Assembly (NCBI GenBank): GCA_977006965.1
Contig: OZ345377.1
Coordinates: 124,001 to 188,000 of the forward strand
Length of the DNA: 64,000 nt
From: Phymatolithon calcareum
Lineage: Eukaryota; Rhodophyta; Florideophyceae; Hapalidiales
Reading direction: 5' to 3'
Part shown: positions 22,032-33,510 of the stretch, in pieces
Numbering within the stretch: the stretch's first letter is position 1
Layout: the number at the start of each line of letters is the position of its first letter
Made by a program: the position numbers and the translations under genes
The notes under the pieces: model-generated
What the model was told of the DNA's origin: nothing
The model's input: only the letters and a program-made list of their open reading frames with translations
Databases searched by the model: none

Positions 22032-22607
22032 CTACGGCGGCGTAGGCACGCATTGACTGAAGTTATTACTGATTTCGGTGCAAGTGAGCCCAGGCTGACA
22101 ACCAATTCCTCCGTTGCATGGCTGATATGCAAACGCCGGGCAACGACGGGAGCCTGCGGGACAAAATCCGTTGAGGAGAGAGACACATCCTCCCGTAGGA
22201 CTGTATAGGGCGCAAGGGGCGGAATCGGCACATACACAAGAGAGGGGGTTGCTAAAGCAATGAATTGGACTCGTGCAACTTGTCCCAGGCCCGCAATATT
22301 GACGGCCACGACCATCGGTTCCAAGAATACTGCTCACGCAGTTGCCTGTTGAACCCACCGCGCAGGGCTTGTCTTGCGGACACTTCGGCACACACTGGCT
22401 GTAGAACTCGTTCGAGAACTTGCAGATAACGGCATCGGATGGCGGTGAGGAGACGTAGCGAGGGTCAAAGTCTGGCTGCTCGCAGCACGTCGGTCCTCCG
22501 AAGTTCTTGCCACCGCACTGACCGTAAATCGGTGCGCATTGCGCGTACGCCAGCGCGACGAGGAGGGATGATGCGAGAAGCACGTTGAGAAGGTTAGTGG
22601 AAGACAT
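22032..22607 (-). CDS. Secreted Cys-rich protein with CBM1 cellulose-binding module
   Basis: The intact 191-aa ORF starts at ATG 22607. A signal peptide (residues 1-22, ...SSLLVALAYA) precedes a CBM1 module (about 24-73): CAPIYGQCGGKNFGGPTCC and the closing FYSQCVP, with the aromatic and Cys pattern of fungal cellulose-binding domains. A Cys-rich middle (CPQDKPC, CGPGTSC, CVCADSAPC) follows. The C-terminus (about 163-188, GCQPGLTCTE...FSQCVP) resembles a second, shortened CBM1. Known relatives include a polysaccharide-binding protein of the red alga Porphyra, with several CBM1 units. The likely role is binding cell-wall polysaccharide; no catalytic domain is present. A broken paralogue lies at 28680-29265. 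Confidence 0.85.
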   Translation of the reverse strand: MSSTNLLNVLLASSLLVALAYAQCAPIYGQCGGKNFGGPTCCEQPDFDPRYVSSPPSDAVICKFSNEFYSQCVPKCPQDKPCAVGSTGNCVSSILGTDGRGRQYCGPGTSCTSPIHCFSNPLSCVCADSAPCALYSPTGGCVSLLNGFCPAGSRRCPAFAYQPCNGGIGCQPGLTCTEISNNFSQCVPTPP

Positions 22608-22671
22608 TGCAGGGTAGAGGGTAGAGTCGATCGCCCGATGCGGATGGCTGGCAGAGATGTGTGCTTCTCCG

Positions 22672-22679
22672 TTTATATA
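22672..22679 (-). promoter_or_regulatory. TATA box of the CBM1 gene
   Basis: TATATAAA on the minus strand lies 65 bp upstream of the ATG at 22607, a normal distance for a short 5' UTR. This is inferred from position only. Confidence 0.5.
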
Positions 22680-22689
22680 CAGTGAGGGT

Positions 22690-23805
22690 AATGCCCTTCG
22701 CGCATTCCAGAGTTGCTTTTGGGGAGCAGCGACAGCTGCTTCAACTGTTTGATACTGTAGCTGTACATACTGTACGTGTAGAGTATTGGTGAATTATTGC
22801 GAGGAGTTGAAAATGTTGGGCTGCAGACCTTCATCGAAATGAAGCTAAATGCGCCTAAATCGAAGGTGCTGTACTCAAAATAGAGACATCTATGATAAAG
22901 TACACTCAACATGCCCAAGCAGTAATGTAATCTGATTTGCATACATTTTTCGGAGCGCGAAGATTTGAGGACTGCGACGTTGCCCCTGATATCATGCATT
23001 CAATGATATGGAAGAGATTGAAAATTTTGTTGCTATCTAAAACGGCAACTTCAATGAGCCACCTGAGCACGTTGTGGAAGCACTTGATTTCGATCCAGCA
23101 GTGCGGAAGGTGCGCCGCTATAGTTATCATACAGTGCTGTAGACTTCGCTGTAGACTTCGCAGCCGTGTCTTAAAAATGGTCATTTTTTAAAATCAAATT
23201 GCCCTTCTTAATACGATGGCTCATCTGGAACGTTAAGAACTACAGCAACATATCATACTGTACAGATTGATGCTCCATGGCGTATTGTTGTCGGACTGAA
23301 CGATCCGGCCCGACAACAAGCGTACGGTCACTACTGAATTTTGAACTTTTTTCGAACCGGAGGAAGAATCTGATTCAGACCCAACAGAGTGCAGCGGCGT
23401 TGCAGCCCTACTGTAAACTACGTATACTGTACAGCATGATGCTGGATACAGTACAGCACACGATGTACAGTAGTGTACAGTACTGTATCTTGCATCAGTT
23501 CAGGCGACCTTGGAGAAAGACATCGTCAACTCCCGCTGCAGAACGGGATGCAGGCAAAGTGCTGCCATAGCCTGTGTCGTGGAGCCGTACAGTAGGATGC
23601 GCGCCATTTCTCTGGCTTAACATACAGTACTGTACGTGCTTGAGGTGTTTGGAGAAGAGGGAGTGGGTTCTTTCGGAGCAGGATACAGACTAGAAGTATG
23701 TATGGTAATGATGGCCGTGTTGAAAAGAAAAAATTCACAGGATGGACATTCAACCGTCGAAAACTTTACTGCGCCCATACGATAGAATGAGATGCAATGT
23801 GTGAC
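22690..23805. other. AT-rich spacer with TACTGTAC palindromes
   Basis: No gene is supported. Between 23410 and 23640, and near 22750, TGTACAG/CTGTACA and GTACTGTAC motifs recur densely. The same motif class recurs near 11160-11230. Confidence 0.4.
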
Positions 23806-23866
23806 GATTCCCGTGAGCATCTTGATGATCAAGATGAAGATGATCTTCAAGATGCTGACGGGAATC
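23806..23866. repeat. 61-bp hairpin
   Basis: GATTCCCGTGAGCATCTTGA is followed, after a loop of about 20 bp (itself GATGATCAAGATG-like), by its reverse complement with one mismatch. Confidence 0.7.
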
Positions 23867-23916
23867 TTCACTCTAATCTTTGGAAGCGGCCCCCAAGAAG
23901 CTGACGGTTAAGGTTA

Positions 23917-25226
23917 CAGTCAACCCTCGATAACTGGATGGCTTCAGTCGGGGAGTCAGAAATCCAGATATCGAGGATATTCCAGGAGTGAATTCATATC
24001 ATATCGCAAAGACTACAAGTGTAGCTCAGCAGCACATGTGGCAGAGGCAGCCGACGTGTAGTTGCTGCAATCGATGCCAACACACTGCAGGAATCTGAGA
24101 ATCCAGGGAGGAGAGAATCGGATGGGGATGCGATAGTATAAATTTCAATAGTTGCAATTGTTTACGGCATTAGGCTCGTGGGAACTGTCCGGCCCGAAAC
24201 TGCAACATCACTGGAGGATCATGGTGACACCGATGTATTAGTGTATATCTGCGTAACTGTTCCACATGCGTACAGTATGAACCAACTGTGGCAGATAAAG
24301 TGCTTGAAGCGTGTATAAGGTTGGAGAATCTGACGAGCAGTCAGGTGGTATCACGCTTTTGGAACCACGGTCAGAGCTAGGAATATGGACGCCATTGGCG
24401 GCGACAGATTTCACGCAGAGGATGCAGAGGAGCTAGTCACACTGGATGATGCAACAATAAGCCCAGAAACGCTTGGAGCGCTTTTCGAAGATGGCGACGG
24501 ACCGACCGGAAAGTCACGAAAGTAGATGGAGGCTCCGCGGATAACAGAGATACAGAGGGACTTGCGCAGGCCCGATGTAGCAGGGATAACTAGTATTCGC
24601 ATGCTAATTGTCGACATACTTGCTTACGCTGAAAACCTGGATTACAAGAAAGAGATTGGTGATGCAATTGTAGAAATTCTCACATTTGCAGGTGTGGATG
24701 GAGCGGCACTAACTAGATTGGGGTTTCCATGACTTCAGAGGGCTGCAGGAGCGCAAGTGATGCTTGAAAGAGCTGGGTCGCTGATGACTTTATCCCTATT
24801 CGAAGATTATGTGGTAGCTAAAATTGTGTTCGACGGCATTGCCAGGATCGGGATTGCTACCACTATGGAGGGCTGAATGCTGGCGCAGTGTCAACAGTCC
24901 TCGTAGACGAGATCGGTAATAAGATACGCGTACACTCGAGCACTCTTACCAGGGTCTGGCCGCCTTGGAGATGGAGGGCTGTGCCTTCCTTCATTCTGTG
25001 GACAAGTGGTAACGTGCAGAATATGCTCCGTGGCATGTACTAAATATTATATACATTTTTATGGTATGCTCCGTGCATCGGCAGTCAGGATATTCTACTA
25101 AGTGAGTCTTCTGAATATATTAAAATTTCGATAAATTTTGGTCTAAACGGTATTCGTGGACGCACGCAATATTCTAAAAACCGAGGTTATACGCTTAAAG
25201 AGGATCCAGTTATCGACGGTTGACTG
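23917..25226 (+). mobile_element. pogo/Tigger-like DNA transposon, 1.31 kb, internally deleted
   Basis: The terminal inverted repeats CAGTCAACCCTCGATAACTG and its complement at the right end (CAGTTATCGACGGTTGACTG) are flanked by TA on both sides (23915-23916, 25227-25228), as in Tc1/mariner-pogo elements. The interior (24385-24732) encodes acidic coding-like pieces (EDAEELVTLDD) and a 68-aa ORF that may be the C-terminal end of a pogo transposase. No DDE catalytic core is recognisable. A 399-bp relative is at 59327-59725. Confidence 0.8.
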
Positions 25227-25239
25227 TACTCTGGAAGCG

Positions 25240-25555
25240 CCGTTGAGTGACACTACGTCACACCTGAGAGTTGGGAAGTGTGGCATAATTTACTGCACAG
25301 CGAATGCACGCACAAACGTGTAATCACGAGCCAAAATGAAAAAAGCACGCGGCAGTTACAGCAGTGTCTGGAGTTGCCACGCGTTGCGTGAGACGTCTGT
25401 AGATTCACTTCGAGGTATCCTCTAATTCAAGAGCAGAACATATCGCGGCGAGCGTGTGTAGATCTGCGGGATGCAGCGCATGCATCGGACAATATTCAAT
25501 ATCTGGAATGTCGAGAGCGACATGGGCGACGCGTGGTGACGGGTGGGGGGATATA
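25240..25555. other. No gene recognised
   Basis: A short spacer between the pogo-like element and a LINE tail; no supported frame. Confidence 0.3.
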
Positions 25556-25556
25556 A

Positions 25557-26390
25557 GTTGGTTTATTTTAAAAGCACCCAAGACCTCACTGTGAGTACCG
25601 GGGCAGATTCTCTAATACTTCTAGCTTACCGCATTCTATTTTCCTAACATTTCCTTGATTCGAGTTTCTCTTCATATGAGAGTTCGAGTTAGTCTTTTGT
25701 ATTCATATTCAGTCTCTTTGTCCATCATAATAGACCCGATTATGCGTTGGCGTGCAATAAGCTCAATTTCAGCACCAGGTCCAAAATACTCAAAGAAGAT
25801 TGATTTCCTCCGCAACGTAGCTCTGTTAAAAATTAGTCTTAGGCATCTTAGCCTTGTCGTCTTGTCCCTTATTTGTAACACTCCTGGCAACTTCTTATGC
25901 TTGTTTATCGGGATTTTCACTGAGCGATCCTCTTCGCATTTTTGCCACACTTGGATTTCATCTTCTAGTCTCCGCTTCTTTTACACTTTACATTCTTCTG
26001 CTTATTTCAATGCTTTGCTGAGGTGCTCCTCGTTTCTGAGATAGTTAATGCCCTTCGATACTTCTGCTATATCCTCCTGTCTTGCTCGGTATTCTTCTGC
26101 CTGTTCCATGTACTTTTTCCGTTTTAACAGGCTTAAAGCAAGCCTTTCCGCTTGGTGAGTCCTCCTCACCTCCGGACTATGTAGCCGATAGAGCACTCTC
26201 ATTCGATTTTTTCAATGATCCGCATATTTCCCGAAGACATACAAAGGTCTTTTTTACAACTTTGTAAAAAAGATCTTCTGCTGCCTCAATTGCTGATAGC
26301 AACCGCTTCGTTATCGGAGTCAGATGACTTGTATACTCCCACTTGGGGAGAATCAACGACTTGAAAATCCTGATGCATACTTCAGGGTGG
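25557..26390 (-). mobile_element. LINE remnant, family A
   Basis: The minus strand reads MRVLYRLHSPEVRRTHQAER, then VLQIRDKTTRLRCLRLIFNR and a tail TTTATTTTAAAAGCACCC at 25562. It matches the LINE A copy at 18240-20150. Frames are broken by a shift near 25985. Confidence 0.7.
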
Positions 26391-26939
26391 AATCCACCGA
26401 CATTAACGCCACTATGCCTAAGTTTGTGGATGCATCCGACCGCATTCCGCCGAGTGGTGATGACTTAGCGAGTAGAGAGGTTGGTTCGTGTACTGCGAAT
26501 GAATTTGCGAGTACTACTGGTCGAGTTCTACGTGTGAGGCGGATGCTAGGAAGAACGCATGTGCAAGGTGCCCGGCTGCTCGACAAACATGGCAAAAGAA
26601 CGCATGGCTACATTGAGTCGTGCCTATAATTAAGATAGGTCCTGCAATCGTAAACTGAGGTCCGTGATCGAACTATCGTATCACTACTTAGTAGCAGTTT
26701 GAAATAGTTTAGTTTCACGTGGATATAGCTATGGAAATGCTTCATGAATCTTTAGTCGTCGCGCAAAGGCCATATCTTCGTCTACCGCTCGGAAGTCGTC
26801 ACAGAGAGGTTCGAAAGTCCCACATTATCCACCACGCGCATTTAATCCTTTCCGTGTCACCTCCCGGCGAAGCACACGAGCGCTGCTTCCATTCGTTTTC
26901 ACGTACGGCCCGAGCTCAATCCTTGCCGCAGTGCTTCTA

Positions 26940-27840
26940 CGCTTTCCAGAATAGATGATGCACATAATCGATTGATGGTTCTCGGAAATATCGGACTCCA
27001 CGGAAAAGGGTTCACACCCTCGACATGCTCAAGACAATATAAGGCGCTCGTCCGCCCAGTGAAGGAGTATCTTCTCCCGTTGGCAGACCTGACGAGTAAC
27101 ATGCTCTGCGGACAGGAGGCTCTAGAGAGCAACCTGTTGTCAAGAATGTTCGGCACCTGGTGCAAGAATATGCAGGCCCGCTGTCGAGGAATATACCGCC
27201 TGGAGTCATTCAACTACGCCAAGCGCATTTGAGCTCCAAGTTCATAACAGCACAGAAATTTTGAAGCAAACAGGCACTTGAGCTTCCCAAGGGCACAACA
27301 CGACTGGCAATATTGAGCGCGACAAACGATGTGCTTCACAAAGCTCTTCTCTGTACGTCTCCAGAGGTATTTGCGCGCAACCTAGATGCTACGACAAATG
27401 TAAGCGCACGAACGCAGAAGAACGAAAAAGAAGAATGGGATGCATGTCTCACTCTTAAATCCGCTGGACGAGAGGGCCGGCGCCTTCCTCAGTCCATCAA
27501 GAACGAGCTACCACCATTCTCACCCTCAAAAAAGCGAAGCACAGGCTTCTTTGCACGCACTGGTTATTTCACCGCCTATACTCCTGACAAGGGCAAGCAA
27601 GAAACGAAGATTCCAAATTAGAAGAAGCTCTCAAGGATATTTCAAACTTAATGCCCAAACAACGACTTAGCGATATGCAGGAGATGCTGGAAATGGCCGT
27701 TGATACTGTCTAAAGAAAACGTCCGAAATCAAGTCCTTAAATGAGAACGTAAGCGAAGGATTGTAGGGCAATGAAGAGTGTCTTGGGTGCAATGATAATT
27801 GACAATTAACCAGAAATCCAATCCAATCCAAGCCGTAGTG
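26940..27840 (+). mobile_element. LINE remnant with (ATCCA)n-like 3' tail
   Basis: The plus strand carries eroded reverse-transcriptase C-terminal sequence (ORF 26972-27232: SRQYKALVRPVKEYLLPLAD, then NLLSRMFGTWCKN, which parallel the LIQPRWEY and FSQVLG motifs of intact LINEs). It ends at about 27835 with AAATCCAATCCAATCC. The last 190 bp recur at 16600-16795. Confidence 0.5.
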
Positions 27841-28229
27841 CCAAACCAACACACTCGGAAATCGCCGCAGGGAGTTTGAATATACAACCGACTGATCCAT
27901 CCCCTTCCGATCCGCGTTCGGGCCAGAGCGAGAGCGCCGCTTCCGTTCGCCCGCTAGCAATTGGCGATCCCATTCGGGCCGTACCGGCGCAGTGACCCAA
28001 TGGCAAATTGACGAACCGCAATTCAAAAGTAACAAACCCTCCGGCCGCCGTAGCCGCCGCATCTGACCTTTTCCCTTTAACCTCACTTCGTGCGTGCTAG
28101 CTGCGCTGCCGGTCGATGTCCAGCAATACGGGAGAGCCTTCCGAATCATCCTGCCACAGCGACCGATTGACCGGGTTTCTCGGGCGCATTGGGATTTGGA
28201 GCGTAATTAAAGTCATGCGGCTTTCGGTG

Positions 28230-28500
28230 CCTTCACAGAGACTGAACGCGGCACAGGAGAGACAACAATAGAGGAGAGTACTAACATGGAAGCTGCGCAG
28301 TGCGTGAGGCAGAGGGGACGATTGCACTGAAAAACGAATTCTTCGGTTTCCTTTAAGTGCTGCCCTCGAAAGGGGCTTTCCAGTGTTAATGGGGAAACAG
28401 AGTTGTTGCGTTTACACTCTCGGGAAAACAGGGGTCATTCAGAATTTATTCGTGGGTTTCACCTTTTCAAATGACGTGTCGCTATTGCACCATGGACCGG
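28230..28500 (-). pseudogene. Remnant of a second WD40 gene 3' end
   Basis: This segment is a diverged direct copy of 715-1010, which spans the last codons and 3' flank of the split WD40 gene (shared GAACGCGGCACAG, GTGAGGCAG and TTCCTTTAAG). Only the end of the gene survives. It lies just upstream of the CBM1 pseudogene. Confidence 0.5.
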
Positions 28501-28679
28501 TCCTGCGAAAAACAACCTTTGAACGTTAGGGTTTTCTGCTGTCGCCGTTCCGCTAACAACCGTTTTGGAATTCACGCAGGAGCGGCACCTCGCGTACTGA
28601 ACCTAAAAGTAGGAGCACATGCTTATGCCGGCATTCTGTGGCAAAACATCGGCCGATTGTCTCCACCCCCTATCCGGCA

Positions 28680-29265
28680 ATGGCTTCCGCCAAGGGTTCT
28701 CAAAGTTCTTCTCGTGTCATCCCTCCTTGTCGTGCTGGCGCGCGCCCAATGCGCACCGATTCACAGTCAGTGCGACGGTAAGGACTTTGCAGGGTCGACG
28801 TGTTGCAAGTAGCCAGAGTTTGACCCTCGCTACTTTTCGCCACCGCCTTCCAGTGCCATTGTCTGCAAGATCTCGAACCAGTTTTAGAGCCAGTGCGTGC
28901 CGAATTGTCCTCAAGACAAGCCCTGCGTGGTGGGTTCAACGGGCAACTGCGTGAGCAGTACTCTGCAAACCGATGGTAGTGGCCGTCAATATTGCGGACC
29001 TGGGACAAGTTTATACGAGTCCAATTCACTGCTTTAGCAACCTCCTCTCTTGTGTGTGTGCCGATTCCGCCCCTTGCGCCCTAACTAGTCGCCCGGGAGA
29101 ATGTGCCTCTCTCCTCCCCGACGGAGTTTGTCCCGCGGGCTCCTGTCGTTGCCCGCCATTTGCATATCAACCATGCAACGGGGAGACTTGGTTCTCAGCC
29201 TGGGCTCACTTGTACCAAAATCAGTAATAACTTCAGTCAATGCGTGCCGACGGCTTAGATAGAAA
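28680..29265 (+). pseudogene. Broken paralogue of the CBM1 protein
   Basis: The frame follows the 22032-22607 protein closely: a signal peptide-like VLLVSSLLVVLARA, then CAPIHSQCDGKDFAGSTCC. In-frame TAG stops occur right after the first Cys pair and in the SNQF/SQCVP region. A frameshift follows near 29010-29040. Homology continues about 100 bp into the 3' flank, so the copy arose by DNA duplication rather than retrotransposition. Confidence 0.85.
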
Positions 29266-29370
29266 CAGTCTGTCAAGTTCTGGATACCGTGTTGAATAAG
29301 TAAACATCGCTGTCCTTTGCTAATTGGCGGGGGGCACTTTTTAGTGACAGTGCTAGCAGCAATGGAAGCT

Positions 29371-29440
29371 ATGGAACGGGGGACTCAGCTTGGGCTCACT
29401 TGTACTAGAATCTATAGTTCCTTCAGTTTGTGCTGGCCGG
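29371..29440 (+). pseudogene. Third fragment of the CBM1 gene's last module
   Basis: The short reading GTQLGLTCTRIYSSFSLCWP repeats the C-terminal half-module (GLTCTEISNNFSQCVP) after the 3' flank of the pseudogene. This suggests a partial tandem duplication. Confidence 0.5.
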
Positions 29441-29730
29441 CATTTATAGAGGCGGTTTTTTTAAGTCTATCCAGTCGAGAAAGAAAAACGTCGCCGTTCT
29501 TCGTCGTTTGAAGTGCGTACCAGACGGAAAGCGTCGAGTGAATTAAGCACTGGAATGATTTAACTAGCCTACTGTGCTCCCGTTCGCAGCCCATGACTGA
29601 ATATTCTGGTTTTTTTCTTCGACAGGGAACATTGAAGATATAAACCATTGCATAACTACCATCCCTTTGAGATAAAGCATAATGCAGTACTTAAAATAAT
29701 AATTTTTAAAGTAGTATTTATTAAAAGCTC

Positions 29731-31723
29731 CTAGTGTCTATGTGCCGGGATTTTTTCCTCAATTGAGGACACATTTTTCCTCAATTGAGGACTGAAAATG
29801 ATTTTAAGTTTTGGAAACGAAAGCTAGGCACTATCAAGCTCGTTAAAAGCGTGAAGCTCAAGGAAGTCTTCAACGTGCTTAGCGAAACAGTTCCTGCCAG
29901 TAGAAGCGCCACAAATATATCGTGTGGCATTTTCACGCCTATTAGAATATGAGCACAAGAGGGTCTTCGTCTTGAATTTCCCAACTAGCAGTTGTTTTGA
30001 ACAGCACAAGTAGTCACTATGATATCCTGAGTCCTCCTTTTCTTTTTCTCGGGAGTTAAGAGGGTTCTAACACCGCTCGCGAATGCAAATATACGTTCTT
30101 TAGCGACGAAACGTCGACGAGTAATGCGCGTGGCAAATGTGTTACCGATGAGTTGCTCGAACATCACTTGACAATACCTTCGCTGCTTCATGTGCTGCTG
30201 ACCCTCTGCACGGGCACCTGAGAATAAAAGTCATCTAAGAATCACGCAAATTGCCAGAAGAGTTGATGACTCCTATGAGCTATAGTCGCACTTGTTGAAG
30301 ATGAAGGATTATCGCACTTCTTCCATTCGCCGAGTGCTGTATCTCTCAACCGTTCTCCGGTTAATGACCTCCGTTCCCATACCAACGGGATATGGACTCA
30401 CGAAAGCATCTCAGGTCCGACGGAGGCACAGTGCGCTTTCTGGGGTCAGATATGGCATCGACAGAATCTTGACCGAGCGACCAGCGGTGCTGCGCAGACT
30501 ACATGTTCCACTTGGTTGAGCAGTGAATGATATTCACTGGAAGTGTTCGGCGAGCGGCATACCAGTCTTTGAAGAAGAAGGAGAGTTGAGATACTTAATT
30601 GGCCTTGTTGCCCTCCAAAAATTTCTCTCGGCGCTGAGCTCAACTCTTGTCATGAGGATAATTATTCCGAAAAACTCAATCATCTCTGTCAATGTAGTCT
30701 CTTGTTGTCCAATTATTCTCAGCTTAGCGAACGCCAGAGCAGAAAAATTTCCCATGTGAACTTGGGGAAAAATCTTCATGACGCAATCTTACTCTGTATG
30801 AATACCAATACCATCATTTTCTGATAAGATGTCTCTGGTAAGAGCGCAAAGTCTTCAGAACTGAGAGGAAACTTAGACCTGATTCGGTCCTGAAGCTTGG
30901 CGCTCGTACCATGGTTCCCCAAAAGCGACAGTATTCGGCTCGCGGTCAGGCACGACGACATCAGGTTCGTTTTGTGATGGTTGGTCCCAAAAGCCCTTCA
31001 AGACGTAGGAGAGAGAGCCCGGAAAAGGGCGTTTAGAGATGGTAAAGGTTTTATGGATGCTTTTTTGTCTATTTGATGAGCTTCTGATTGTGACTGGGGA
31101 TGATAAACTGGCGCTTCGCGATGAAGATGGGCGAGGATGAGTACTGTAAGCAGTCCTGGGTGGTACTGCGCTTTGCCGGTGCTGGCTCGGTTCAAGGCTG
31201 GTGAGCTTCTGCAATGCTATCTTCAGTGTCCCCTATCTTGACGTTGAACAGGTTAACTGTCTTAAAATTAGTCTTCTTCGGCGAACGCCAAACTATGACA
31301 CATTTTACGCAAAGTGATATGCTCGCGCGACCATTCAGTTTTCCTCCAGTACCTCCTGAACGATACCACACACCCTTGTTTACTTGGAAAAGGCTCCATA
31401 TTGTCTGGAGCATTCTACGAGACCTGTCACCGATGCTTCCTTTGTGTGTATGGATGTACCGAACACGAGGGGCCGGACTTTTTCTCGTGGCATGGCAGGT
31501 CTGGTACTTCTGGGAGACCACTATATTTTCGTTGCTAGCGCCGAACAAAGAAATTTTAAGGTAGTAGTTGCGGTACTACTCACCCACTACACAAGTTCGG
31601 CTTTTCAGTAATGGCGCAGATGATCCGTTCTGCGTTCGATTTACTAACTTTTCCGAGCTTTTGAATCCGTCCTCATTTGAGGACTGGGTCCTCAATTGAG
31701 GACGTTCGGCACATAGACACTAG
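29731..31723 (-). mobile_element. piggyBac-like DNA transposon, 1.99 kb
   Basis: The inverted ends CTAGTGTCTATGTGCCG (29731-29747) and its complement (31707-31723) bound the element. Just inside, the palindrome TCCTCAATTGAGGA occurs at 29756 and 29778 on the left and at 31689 (with variant TCCTCATTTGAGGA at 31670) on the right. The CTAG at each outer edge may be a 4-bp target duplication, unlike the usual TTAA. It carries a decayed piggyBac-type transposase. Confidence 0.75.
29824..31214 (-). pseudogene. piggyBac-like transposase, decayed
   Basis: In the middle (30534-30779) the frame reads TLTEMIEFFGIIILMTRVEL...NFWRATRPIKYLNSPSSSKT, the conserved start of the DDE_Tnp_1_7 domain (fiGi.i.mg.....dyW). 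The C-terminal end (29824-30009) reads LLCSYSNRRENATRYICG...NCFAKHVEDF, matching the Cys-rich tail of this family. The pieces between are shifted or stopped, so no active protein can be made. Confidence 0.7.
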
Positions 31724-31729
31724 TAAGAT

Positions 31730-32700
31730 GAATACTGTACTTTCTTTCTTTCTTTTACTGCGGGATTGAAACAACTCCGCATCCTTACGGCTCTAGTAGA
31801 CCTTAACAGATACGAGTGGTACTTGATGTCATAACAGCTGTCCAAGCTGGACAAGGTGCAGACCATGGTCCAGCTTAACATCCATATCGCTACGCAGCCA
31901 ATCTTCATTCGCCGTCCTTCAAGGGATGCCCGGGTTGGAAACCATTTAGGACGTTCACGGTAGCTAATCATCTCTCTGCATTCTTTCATTTCCTTCTGTC
32001 TTCTCTCCCAGCTTCCTTGAGCGTTGCGGCACACCGTACAGGGCGGAATCCATGTACTACCATACTACAAGAAGGCGATAGTCTTCTCCCCTGGGGAGGC
32101 CGGAACACAGCTCTTGTCATTTCAAAAAACCCTGCAATGTAGCGGGGAAAAATTCCTGACTGAACTCTTGGCTCCTTCCTGTGATGCATAGGTGCACGGG
32201 TAGCCGGACCGGTTATCATAACCGGCGAACACTGTACTGTAAGTAGGTGGCAAACCAAAATGGTCAACCATAAAGTGCGTTTACGTGAATAAAAGGAAAG
32301 TCTTATTGGCATCACGTACTCCATCCGGTATTCAGATAATCCAAAGTCATCCTTTAATAGGCGACTTTCTACAATATCGTACCGGGACAGGCTTGTACGA
32401 CAAATAATAATCCACATTCCATGCATGCGATTGGAAAGAAAAATGTAATAAGCTCAGCTGGTGTACAAACTGTTTTCACTCATGCAGACGTACGCGTCTG
32501 CAAAGGTTTATTGCCGCATCCGGCTCTCCGTCATTTCCGCCGCACAGGGAATAGGGAACGATGCCTTCCTCCGCCACCTTCCCCGTCGCCACGCCCAGTC
32601 CAGCGCGGCAAAATCCGGCTTGACGATCCGCTTATCTATTTTATCCACAATTAAACTTTCCAGCTGTTTGCTATCCATGCACTGGAGAGTCCAATTGAGA
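31730..32700. other. No gene recognised
   Basis: Overlapping short frames on both strands (for example 31986-32426 minus) carry no domain that I can name. No repeat boundary was found. Confidence 0.3.
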
Positions 32701-32708
32701 AAGCGTCA

Positions 32709-33510
32709 TTGTGCTTCTTGCGCCTCACCCCAACGCCGCAGTCACCGTCGCCGATCTGTTGTTGCAAACTGCACGATGCTGCCCGGGTGCAACGTGCTTC
32801 CTTCCTTCTTGCTGGTGAAACAAGTACTCAGCGACCACAGCAAAGACTCTCTCATCTGCAAGACATGACGTGTCGAATGTCAACCCATCGCCAAGGTGCG
32901 CGCACACAGTGGCTTCTTAGTGCACCGAAACTTTGTCCATCGTTTCATGGCCCATGCGCACAATGCTTATGTCCGACCATGCAGCTGGTGTTCGGCTGCA
33001 GTGTGTCTGCTCGGCATCAGCAGATACTGGACCAGTATGCCGAGCGCGAAGCGTGCTCGCTCGGACGCCATACGTGTGTGCCCAACCCTTCACTGCCGCC
33101 TGAACAAACTTTCTTTTTTCCCCCTCGACGCCAATCCGACTTCTCCATAGAAGAAGAAGAAGAAGTGTAAGTTTTTTATTTAAAAGTTACCAACGCATCT
33201 GCAGACGCTTGGGGCAACTTTGCGAAGGCCATTGGGCCAAAAACAGGGTCTATCGTTCTTGTATGTTAGCGTGGTCGATTTCGACACGATCTGGCGGAAA
33301 TATCAAAACCTACCTCTGGCTTAGAGCCTCGAGGGGGAAACCGACTTCTCCATAGCACGCCTGTCATTTCTTGTCCTCGACGACGATAATACTGATCTCG
33401 CCCTCGACCCGCTCCAAAATATACTCGCCCGTACGGAAGCGACATGTCCGACTCCCATTGCGCCGAGCCAACCAAAAAGCGCCACGGCGATCATGCGCAA
33501 CACCGTCTAA
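32709..33510 (+). pseudogene. Possible ORF interrupted by a LINE tail
   Basis: A plus-strand frame (…PPRRQSDFSI) stops inside the LINE tail at 33151-33340. Beyond the tail an open frame resumes (RLSFLVLDDDNTDLALDPLQ) and ends near 33510. Excluding the insert and one copy of the target duplication leaves the two frames continuous. The protein is unknown. Confidence 0.35.
33151..33340 (-). mobile_element. 190-bp LINE tail with 15-bp target duplication
   Basis: CCGACTTCTCCATAG flanks it at 33136-33150 and 33341-33355. In element orientation it ends with AAATAAAAAAC and a (CTT)n tail. It is closely related to the tail at 37598-38021 (shared AAAAGTTACCAACGCAT). It is an extremely 5'-truncated copy. 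Confidence 0.85.

Noticed and set aside
23400-23640. TACTGTAC palindromes as operators
   Set aside because: They are scattered at irregular spacing in AT-rich spacers and not tied to a gene start.
27667-28149. 160-aa minus-strand ORF
   Set aside because: It overlaps a LINE 3' tail and has biased composition with no domain; probably a shadow frame.
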